Origin: an uncultured Eubacteriales bacterium
GTDB lineage: Bacteria; Bacillota; Clostridia; Oscillospirales; Butyricicoccaceae
Direction of reading: 5' to 3'
Assembly (NCBI GenBank): GCA_905199135.1
Contig: CAJKFC010000042.1
Coordinates: 1-15,894 of the forward strand
DNA: 15,894 nucleotides
In this document: positions 1-5,250 of the stretch, one piece after another
Layout: every line of letters starts with the position of its first letter
Position numbering within the stretch: position 1 is the stretch's first letter
Notes under the pieces: model-generated
The model's input: only the letters and a program-made list of their open reading frames with translations
Database searches by the model: none
What the model was told of the DNA's origin: nothing
Made by a program: the position numbers and the translations under genes

Positions 1-436
1 AGAGGCGGATACCGTCGATTATCGAAGCGTGGTTGAGCTCGTCGGAAATTACGGCGTCCTCGGCTGTCAGCAGAGTCTCAAAGAGACCGCCGTTGGCGTC
101 GAAGCAGGAGCCGTAGAGGATACAGTCGTCCATCTCCAAAAAGTTTGCGATGGCTTTTTCGAGGTCTTTGTGGAGCTGCTGTGTGCCGCAGATAAAACGG
201 ACGGAGGACAGACCGAAGCCCCATTTGTCATAGCTCTCTTTTGCTGCCTTGATGAGCTCAGGGTTATTGGAAAGGCCGAGATAGTTGTTGGCGCACATGT
301 TGAGCACCTTTTTTGCCTTTGTGGTGTCAATTATAGCGCTCTGAGGCGTTGTGATGATTCTCTCGTCTTTGTATGTTCCGGCTTCGCGGATCTCGTCGAG
401 CTGTTTTGCGAAAAGCTCCAATGTAGCTTTGTTCAT
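1..436 (-). CDS. kbl: Glycine C-acetyltransferase (2-amino-3-ketobutyrate CoA ligase), N-terminal part
   Basis: This PLP enzyme cleaves 2-amino-3-oxobutyrate with CoA to glycine and acetyl-CoA, the second step of threonine catabolism in the cytosol. Only the first 145 residues are present; the family is about 397 long, so the gene runs off the left edge and the Schiff-base lysine is not visible. Visible hallmarks match E. coli Kbl closely: CANNYLGLS (48-56), SVRFICGTQ (78-86), SCFDANGGLFETLL (110-123) and LNHASIIDG (134-142), whose His136 is the residue expected to stack on the cofactor ring. The ATG is preceded by AAAGGAG at 446-452. It lies 49 nt downstream of tdh on the same strand with no terminator between, the classic tdh-kbl operon. 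The identification is firm; only the C-terminus is unknown. Confidence 0.95.
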   Translation of the reverse strand, partial: MNKATLELFAKQLDEIREAGTYKDERIITTPQSAIIDTTKAKKVLNMCANNYLGLSNNPELIKAAKESYDKWGFGLSSVRFICGTQQLHKDLEKAIANFLEMDDCILYGSCFDANGGLFETLLTAEDAVISDELNHASIIDGIRL

Positions 437-485
437 AGCCTTTTACTCCTTTTAGTATTTTTCCTTGTGTTTATTACGGTTTGTA

Positions 486-1529
486 TTACTCCCACTCGAG
501 GATGACCTTGCAGCCTGTGCCGTCGTTGCAGGCGGCGAAGCCTTTTTCAAAGTCTTTGTAGCTAAACTTGTGAGTGACTATCTTGGAAAGGTCGAGACCG
601 CCCTGAACCATGGCGCCCATCTTGTACCATGTCTCAAACATCTTGCGGCCGTAGATGCCCTGAAGGGTGAGACCCTTGAATATGACATCGTTCCAGTCGA
701 TGACTGTGCCGGGGCCTGCTATGCCGAGAAGGGATACCTTGCCGCCGTTTCTCATGGCGCCGAGAAGCTGATTGAGAGCGATGCCGCTGCCCGACATCTC
801 CATACCGACGGAGAAGCCCTCTACCATGCCAAGCTCCTTGAGGAGGTTTTCATCGAGGTTTTCCTTGGCTGTATTTACGACGCGGTTTGCGCCCATCTCT
901 TTTGCAAAGCCGAGACGGTAGTCATTTATGTCTGTCACGACGACATTTCTTGCGCCTGCATAGCGGGCGATTGCGGCAGCCATGATGCCTATGGGACCTG
1001 CGCCCGTGATGAGGACATCTTCGCCCACAAGGTCAAACATGAGGGCTGTATGTGTGGCGTTGCCGAAAGCGTCGAAGAAGGAGACTATATCGTCGGGAAG
1101 ATCATCGGCTATCGGAATTACATTTGTTGCGGGAATGCACAGATACTGGGCAAAAGCGCCGTCACGGTTGACGCCTACGCCGTAGGTGTGCTCGCACCAG
1201 TGGCCGTTGCCTGCGCGGCAGTTGCGGCATTTTCCGCAGACGATGTGGCCCTCGCCCGAAACTCTCTGACCGATCTCAAGGTCTTTAACGCCTTCGCCCA
1301 GAGCGGCGATTGTGCCGACATACTCATGGCCTATGGTCATGGGAGTTTTAATGGTTTTCTGGCTCCAGGGATCCCAGTTGTAGATATGGACATCGGTGCC
1401 GCAGATAGCGGTTTTTCTTATTTTGATGAGGACTTCGCCTGCCTTGGGCTGAGGCACGGGAACCTGCATGAGCTTAAGGCCTTTGCCGGGCTCGGTCTTT
1501 ACCAAAGCGTCCATCATGGTAGGAATCAT
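486..1529 (-). CDS. tdh: L-threonine 3-dehydrogenase
   Basis: A zinc- and NAD-dependent medium-chain dehydrogenase that oxidises L-threonine to 2-amino-3-oxobutyrate, the substrate of the kbl product downstream. At 347 residues it is near the usual 341. Catalytic zinc ligands are visible as Cys43 (AICGTD) and His68-Glu69 (GHEY). The structural zinc lobe has Cys98, Cys101, Cys104 and Cys112. The Rossmann loop is GAGPIG (176-181), and FDAFGNATHTAL (152-163) and FKGL..GIYGR are Tdh signatures that separate it from other alcohol or sorbitol dehydrogenases. The first ATG is chosen because AAGGAGA (1538-1544) sits 8 nt upstream; Met5 and Met6 would lie too far from that site. First gene of a two-gene operon with its own promoter in the 239-nt divergent spacer. 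Confidence 0.97.
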   Translation of the reverse strand: MIPTMMDALVKTEPGKGLKLMQVPVPQPKAGEVLIKIRKTAICGTDVHIYNWDPWSQKTIKTPMTIGHEYVGTIAALGEGVKDLEIGQRVSGEGHIVCGKCRNCRAGNGHWCEHTYGVGVNRDGAFAQYLCIPATNVIPIADDLPDDIVSFFDAFGNATHTALMFDLVGEDVLITGAGPIGIMAAAIARYAGARNVVVTDINDYRLGFAKEMGANRVVNTAKENLDENLLKELGMVEGFSVGMEMSGSGIALNQLLGAMRNGGKVSLLGIAGPGTVIDWNDVIFKGLTLQGIYGRKMFETWYKMGAMVQGGLDLSKIVTHKFSYKDFEKGFAACNDGTGCKVILEWE

Positions 1530-1617
1530 AACACATCTCTCCTTATATTATATCTAATTTAAAAATCCCGTTTTAAAGCACAAAAAGTATGGACAAACCC
1601 GCTTGTTTTTGCTATAC

Positions 1618-1646
1618 TTGATAATGCATTATAACAATTTTATTTT
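1618..1646 (+). promoter_or_regulatory. Possible promoter for the DUF4358 lipoprotein gene
   Basis: TTGATA (1618-1623), a 17-bp spacer and TATTTT (1641-1646) form a plausible sigma-A promoter facing right. Its -10 covers almost the same bases as the -10 of the leftward tdh promoter. The -10 is only moderately good, and the implied leader of about 115 nt leaves room for another promoter closer to the gene, so confidence is limited. Confidence 0.35.
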
Positions 1647-1670
1647 ACCACCAAAAAAAACGATTTTCAA
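1642..1670 (-). promoter_or_regulatory. Sigma-A promoter for tdh-kbl
   Basis: On the minus strand, TTGAAA (1665-1670) and TAAAAT (1642-1647) are separated by exactly 17 bp, giving a start near 1635 and a leader of about 105 nt. A second perfect TATAAT lies further downstream at 1628-1633 (minus strand) but its best -35, TTGGTG at 1649-1654, has only 15 bp spacing. The leader holds an imperfect dyad, AAGTAT/ATACTT flanking ACAA/TTGT around 1586-1620, which could be an operator. No T-box sequence was recognised. Confidence 0.55.
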
Positions 1671-1719
1671 GGGTATTTTAAAAATAATTGCAGATAATAC
1701 GGAACAAAGAGACCGCTTT

Positions 1720-1737
1720 TTCGTCTAACCTGACGAA
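1720..1737 (+). other. Leader hairpin upstream of the lipoprotein gene
   Basis: TTCGTC and GACGAA pair perfectly around the 6-nt loop TAACCT, flanked by CCG (1713-1715) and CGG (1738-1740), which can extend the stem past a bulge. It is not followed by a T-run, so it is not a terminator. It lies about 30 nt before the start codon and could affect mRNA stability or be chance. Confidence 0.3.
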
Positions 1738-1768
1738 CGGCAAAAACACACACGAAAGGAAACAAAAC

Positions 1769-2272
1769 ATGAAGAAAATAATAGCTTTAGCCCTCGTCTT
1801 TGTAATGGCTCTCGCCCTTCTGGCAGGCTGCACATCCAAAGATGACACTACGGCGGGCACCGAGTCGGAAAGCGCAAAAAATCCCGCTGTATCCGACATC
1901 TACGCAAAAATCGAAGAGGAAGTGGGCGCAGACAACATGCCCATGTTCATGGACGCCGACGATGAGATGGTTTCGACATACTACTATGTAAGCCTCGATG
2001 ACATCGAGGAATATGTGGGCAAGTTCCCCGCCATCAATGTGAAGGCCGACGAGTTCTTCATCGTAAAGGCCAAGGACGGCAAGGCCGAAACTGTAAAGGA
2101 AGGCATTGAAAAGCGCCTTGAAGACCTCGACGCCCAGTGGAAGCAGTATCTCCCTGAGCAGTATGAGTATGTCAAGAACGCAGTAGTGACGGTAAACGGC
2201 AACTATGTGCTTTTGGCAGTAGGTCCCAACGCCGAGACTGCGTCGGAAATTTTTGACGCCGAAACAAAATAA
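1769..2272 (+). CDS. DUF4358-type lipoprotein
   Basis: A 167-residue exported lipoprotein. The N-terminus is a clear lipoprotein signal: MKK, a hydrophobic core from 4 to 17, and lipobox LAGC with Cys21 as the lipidation site. A Ser/Thr/Glu-rich linker follows to about residue 42. The mature domain (about 45-167) shows the layout I recognise as DUF4358: SDIYAKIEEEV, then DDIEEYVGKFP, then FFIVKAKDGKAETVKEGIEKRL, and a terminal NYVLLAVGPNAETASEIF. The start is set by GAAAGGA (1754-1760), 8 nt upstream. Its biochemical role is unknown. From memory, such lipoproteins often neighbour MBOAT/DHHW genes, as here, so I infer an accessory role in surface O-acylation. A terminator separates it from the MBOAT gene, so it may be expressed more strongly than its partners. 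Confidence 0.85.
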   Translation: MKKIIALALVFVMALALLAGCTSKDDTTAGTESESAKNPAVSDIYAKIEEEVGADNMPMFMDADDEMVSTYYYVSLDDIEEYVGKFPAINVKADEFFIVKAKDGKAETVKEGIEKRLEDLDAQWKQYLPEQYEYVKNAVVTVNGNYVLLAVGPNAETASEIFDAETK

Positions 2273-2288
2273 CAATCGTCCGTTTTCC

Positions 2289-2320
2289 AAAAGCAGCGGC
2301 AAACAAAGCCGCTGCTTTTT
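2289..2320 (+). terminator. Intrinsic terminator after the lipoprotein gene
   Basis: Arms AAAAGCAGCGGC (2289-2300) and GCCGCTGCTTTT (2308-2319) are perfectly complementary around loop AAACAAA, and the 3' arm ends in a T-run. The next gene begins only 30 nt later and no convincing promoter fits between, so the hairpin probably attenuates rather than fully stops transcription into the MBOAT gene. Confidence 0.85.
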
Positions 2321-2349
2321 AAAGCTAAACTGATTCTTTCGGGGGTAAT

Positions 2350-3753
2350 ATGGTTTTCAGCAGCATTGAATTTCTCTTTTACTATCTGACAATAGTCCTG
2401 GGCATATACTTCGCCCTGCCAAAAAAATACCGCAACGCGGCTCTTTTCTTTTTAAATCTCATATTCTACGGCTGGGGCGAGCCTGTGTACATAGTCATCA
2501 TGCTGCTGTCCACAGCCATCGACTACACCCACGGCATAATGGTGGACAAGCACCTCAGAAACGGTGACAGGAAAAAGGCCAAGAGATACCTCGTTATGTC
2601 TGTGGTACTCAATCTCTCCCTTCTGATATTCTTCAAATACTACGACTTTATAGTTACAAACATAGCCTACCTCATTCCCGCCTTCCCCTTGAAGCCTCTG
2701 GGAATACCGCTGCCCATCGGCATATCCTTCTACACCTTCCAGACCATGTCCTACACGATAGATGTGTACAGGGGAGACGGCGATGTGCAGAAAAATCTCT
2801 TTGCCTTCGGCACCTTTGTCACCCTCTTTCCCCAGCTCATCGCAGGTCCCATAGTAAAGTATAAAGATGTGGACGACCAGCTGAGAGAGAGACACGAGAG
2901 CTTTGAGATGTTCGCAAAGGGCGTCGGCACCTTTACGGCAGGTCTTTGCAAAAAAGTCCTTTTGGCCAACAGCATAGGCCCTCTCTACGACGCTTTGAAG
3001 TCCACGCAGAACCCCTCGGTTTTGGGAGCGTATTTAGGTGCGGCCGCCTTTCTGCTCCAGCTCTACTTTGACTTCTCCGGCTACTCCGACATGGCAATAG
3101 GTCTCGGCAGAATGCTGGGCTTTGAGTTCAAGATAAACTTCAATTATCCATTTATCTCAAAAAGCATAACCGAGTTCTGGCGCCGCTGGCACATTTCATT
3201 GGGCTCCTGGTTCAGGGAATATGTCTACATTCCCCTTGGCGGCAACCGCTGCTCCAAACTGAGGAACTATCTCAACATTCTCGCCGTGTGGGCCCTCACC
3301 GGCATATGGCACGGCGCCGCATGGAACTTCCTGCTGTGGGGTCTGGCTTTTGCGGCCTTGCTCATGATCGAAAAGGGCGTGCTCTTAAAGCTCTTTAAAA
3401 AGCTGCCCTCCTTTGTGGGACACATATACACCGTGTTTTTCGTGGTGATTATATTTGTCTTTTTCTCCCACGACAGCGCGGGCGAAGCCATAAATTACTA
3501 CCGCAATATGTTCTTCCCGCCCTCGGGAGTGCACCTTATAAACTCCGACCTTCTGTATTACCTCAGAAATTACGGCGTGCTTCTCGCGGCGGCGGTCGTA
3601 GGTTCCACACCCCTTATGAGAAATCTCTACTACAAGATACCCGAGAAGAAGAGAGGGGGAGTCACCCTTGTGCTGTGCCTTTTGGGACTTGTCATCTCGA
3701 CGGCATACCTCGTCGACTCCAGCTATAACCCCTTCCTCTACTTCCGCTTTTAA
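2350..3753 (+). CDS. MBOAT family O-acyltransferase (AlgI/PatA type)
   Basis: A polytopic membrane protein of 467 residues that in this family takes an acyl group from a cytoplasmic donor and passes it across the membrane for O-acetylation of a surface polymer (alginate, peptidoglycan or secondary wall polysaccharide). The N-terminus MVFSSIEFLFYYLTIVLGIYF is the canonical AlgI-like start. The core block FWRRWHISLGSWFREYVYIPLGG includes His281, and LTGIWHGAAWNFLLWG carries the invariant active-site histidine, His321. About ten or more hydrophobic segments are evident. The start has GGGGG four bases upstream, slightly close but consistent with the conserved N-terminus. The DHHW gene follows after 15 nt, a typical MBOAT plus SGNH-like partner operon. 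The polymer acylated cannot be read from the sequence. Confidence 0.93.
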   Translation: MVFSSIEFLFYYLTIVLGIYFALPKKYRNAALFFLNLIFYGWGEPVYIVIMLLSTAIDYTHGIMVDKHLRNGDRKKAKRYLVMSVVLNLSLLIFFKYYDFIVTNIAYLIPAFPLKPLGIPLPIGISFYTFQTMSYTIDVYRGDGDVQKNLFAFGTFVTLFPQLIAGPIVKYKDVDDQLRERHESFEMFAKGVGTFTAGLCKKVLLANSIGPLYDALKSTQNPSVLGAYLGAAAFLLQLYFDFSGYSDMAIGLGRMLGFEFKINFNYPFISKSITEFWRRWHISLGSWFREYVYIPLGGNRCSKLRNYLNILAVWALTGIWHGAAWNFLLWGLAFAALLMIEKGVLLKLFKKLPSFVGHIYTVFFVVIIFVFFSHDSAGEAINYYRNMFFPPSGVHLINSDLLYYLRNYGVLLAAAVVGSTPLMRNLYYKIPEKKRGGVTLVLCLLGLVISTAYLVDSSYNPFLYFRF

Positions 3754-3768
3754 GCAAAGGAGAACAGT

Positions 3769-4860
3769 ATGAAAAACCAAAGCAAACTCATAACCTTTCT
3801 CTTTGTAGGCTTTATATCGCTGTTTTTCGTCCTCGGCATATTCATGCCCAAAAGGGAGTTTTCCGAGATGGAAAACAGGACGCTGGCTCAGTTTCCCTCC
3901 TTTTCCTTTAAATCCTTTTTCTCGGGAGAGTACACGGCAGATATAGGCAAATACCTCACCGACCAGTTCCCCTTCCGCGACGGCTGGGTTGGGCTCAAAT
4001 ACTTTTCCGAAAGGGCTCTTTTAAAGACCGAGAACAACGGCGTGTTTTTCGGCAAGGACGGCGCCCTCTACGATGTGTTTGAAACTCCCGACCCAGAGCT
4101 TTTGGAAAAGAATTTCCAAAGCGTCGAAAGCTTTGCGGAAAATGCAGGCATTCCCGTCAGCTTTTCCCTCATACCCTCGTCGGCGTATGTGTATAAGGAG
4201 AATCTCCCCGACAACGCCGTCTGCTTTGACCAGCAGACAATGCTGGACAGGGCCGAAAGCGTAAAGGGATATTTCGATCTGTCACAGCCGCTCTTGGACG
4301 CAAAGGACGGCTACATCTACTACCGCACCGACCACCACTGGACCTCTGACGGCGCCTATGAGGCCTACAAGGCCATATGCGAGGACATGGAGCTCAACCC
4401 CTATGAGAGGGTTTTCAGAAAAAGCTACGAGGATTTTTACGGCACCCTCTACTCCAACTCGGGTGCAAGGCTCATAGAGAGCGACACTGTCGACACCTAT
4501 GAGACGGCCGACATCACGGTCTACGACGCCGAGGGCAAGGAGATGTCCTTCTACGACGACAGCTACGCAGACAGAAAGGACAAATACTCGGTGTTTTTGG
4601 GGGGCAACCACGGTCTTTTGAAGATAGTAAACGGTGAAAACAAGGACGGCGAAAAGCTGCTGCTCATAAAAGACTCCTATTCCAACAGCCTTCTGCCCTA
4701 TCTCACCCATAATTTTTCCGAGATTCATGTGTATGACCTCCGCTTCAACAAGACAAGCGTGGCCAAATATATCGAGGAAAACGGCATCGACAGGGCCCTC
4801 GTTCTTTACAGCTGCGACAACTTCGCCTCGGACACAAACATTTTCCTTGTAAACAGATAA
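3769..4860 (+). CDS. DHHW family protein, AlgJ/AlgX-like O-acyltransfer partner of MBOAT
   Basis: A 363-residue protein with one N-terminal membrane anchor (about 7-27), a FSEMENRTLAQFP segment typical of DHHW/AlgJ proteins, and an extracytoplasmic SGNH-hydrolase-like domain. The name-giving motif is visible at Asp188-His189-His190-Trp191 in YRTDHHWTSDG. KDSYSNS (301-307) supplies Ser303 as the likely nucleophile, with the Asp/His pair completing the active site as in AlgX and PatB. In those systems the protein accepts the acyl group delivered by the MBOAT protein and places it on the glycan outside the cell. AAAGGAG (3756-3762) lies 6 nt before the ATG. It is co-transcribed with the MBOAT gene. 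No U-tailed terminator follows; the next structure is the tandem hairpin region at 4896-4943. Confidence 0.88.
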   Translation: MKNQSKLITFLFVGFISLFFVLGIFMPKREFSEMENRTLAQFPSFSFKSFFSGEYTADIGKYLTDQFPFRDGWVGLKYFSERALLKTENNGVFFGKDGALYDVFETPDPELLEKNFQSVESFAENAGIPVSFSLIPSSAYVYKENLPDNAVCFDQQTMLDRAESVKGYFDLSQPLLDAKDGYIYYRTDHHWTSDGAYEAYKAICEDMELNPYERVFRKSYEDFYGTLYSNSGARLIESDTVDTYETADITVYDAEGKEMSFYDDSYADRKDKYSVFLGGNHGLLKIVNGENKDGEKLLLIKDSYSNSLLPYLTHNFSEIHVYDLRFNKTSVAKYIEENGIDRALVLYSCDNFASDTNIFLVNR

Positions 4861-4895
4861 TTTTGAAAAAATATGGATTTTGAGCCTTTGCCGTT

Positions 4896-4943
4896 TATTT
4901 TGTCCTCATCGGGACAAAATATATCTGCTTTGAAAAAAGCAGA
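4896..4943 (+). promoter_or_regulatory. Two tandem hairpins preceding the 48-residue peptide gene
   Basis: The first is a perfect 10-bp inverted repeat, TATTTTGTCC (4896-4905) and GGACAAAATA (4912-4921), loop TCATCG. Three bases later comes a perfect 8-bp stem, TCTGCTTT (4924-4931) and AAAGCAGA (4936-4943), with a GAAA tetraloop. The Shine-Dalgarno GGGAGG (4944-4949) starts at the base immediately after. Neither hairpin has a T-tail, so they are poor terminators. They could be an operator plus a translation- or stability-controlling stem. No good promoter was found for this gene. Confidence 0.55.
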
Positions 4944-4955
4944 GGGAGGTATTTT

Positions 4956-5102
4956 ATGAAGGCTCGAAATGTTTTAATGCTTATGGGCACAGCTGCGGCT
5001 TTGGGTGCGGCGGCAGCGGCGGTATCGACAGGCGCTGTCGACATGAAAAGCATGAAAAAGACCGTGTCAAAAGCGGCTCACAAAGCTCAGAGCATGATGT
5101 AA
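4956..5102 (+). CDS. Small alanine-rich membrane peptide, 48 residues
   Basis: A short gene with a strong ribosome site (GGGAGG, 6 nt before ATG) and its own terminator overlapping the stop codon, both of which argue that it is real. The product begins MKARNVLMLM, continues with an Ala/Gly-rich hydrophobic stretch (about 6-28, including ALGAAAAAVSTG) that could span the membrane once, and ends in a basic tail with four lysines and SMKKTVSKAAHKAQSMM. No family name can be assigned with certainty. The layout resembles small YtxH-like single-pass proteins common in Clostridia. It lies between the O-acylation genes and the pyruvyltransferase gene, but being flanked by regulatory structures it may be an independent unit. 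Confidence 0.65.
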   Translation: MKARNVLMLMGTAAALGAAAAAVSTGAVDMKSMKKTVSKAAHKAQSMM

Positions 5103-5144
5103 AACCTCTTACGGGCGGCGGATTTTTCCGCCGCCTTTGGTTTT
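5101..5144 (+). terminator. Intrinsic terminator after the 48-residue peptide gene
   Basis: GGCGGCGGA (5114-5122) and TCCGCCGCC (5127-5135) pair perfectly around TTTT. Outer AAAACC (5101-5106) and GGTTTT (5139-5144) can extend the stem, and the 3' side TTTGGTTTT supplies the U-rich tail. The hairpin begins inside the TAA stop codon. Confidence 0.8.
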
Positions 5145-5145
5145 A

Positions 5146-5177
5146 TGTGCCGTTCTGCATCGGCGGCGAGTGCCGCC
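5146..5177 (+). repeat. Dispersed GC hairpin repeat, copy 1
   Basis: The core GGCGGC-GAGT-GCCGCC (5162-5177) is a 6-bp stem with a GAGT loop, preceded by TGTGCCGTTCTGCATC. The reverse complement of the right end of the window carries the same core, preceded by a near-identical lead (GTGTCGTTCCGCTC). The lead, the core and even the non-palindromic loop match, so this is a shared element rather than two unrelated stems. Confidence 0.6.
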
Positions 5178-5190
5178 TGACAAATATTTG

Positions 5191-5219
5191 TTGCCAAAAG
5201 GCGACTTATATTATATAAT
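5191..5219 (+). promoter_or_regulatory. Promoter of the glycosyltransferase/CsaB unit
   Basis: TTGCCA (5191-5196), a 17-bp spacer and a perfect TATAAT (5214-5219) give a start near 5226 and a leader of only about 25 nt. The -35 lies in an imperfect dyad (GTTGCC-AAAA-GGCGAC, 5190-5205) and the -10 lies inside a 24-bp palindrome, so repressor control is likely. Confidence 0.75.
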
Positions 5220-5226
5220 ATAAGTC
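5203..5226. promoter_or_regulatory. Perfect 24-bp palindrome over the -10 box, likely operator
   Basis: The half-site GACTTATATTAT (5203-5214) is followed directly by its exact reverse complement ending at 5226, with no mismatch and no spacer. It covers the whole -10 element and the predicted start site, where a bound protein would block transcription. Another short palindrome, CAAATATTTG, lies at 5181-5190 just upstream of the -35. The regulator is not identifiable from this window. A+T-richness makes part of the symmetry easier to get by chance, but the GACT/AGTC ends are not A+T-only. Confidence 0.55.
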
Positions 5227-5250
5227 AAAGAAAGATTTTACGGTGACGAT

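Noticed and set aside
465..1562. Long plus-strand open frame of 365 codons across tdh
   Set aside because: It is the antisense shadow of tdh, whose zinc and Rossmann motifs are intact on the minus strand; the translation has no recognisable domain and no ribosome site.
1530..1635. T-box or threonine-responsive riboswitch in the tdh leader
   Set aside because: No T-box sequence or specifier stem could be recognised; only a weak dyad is present.
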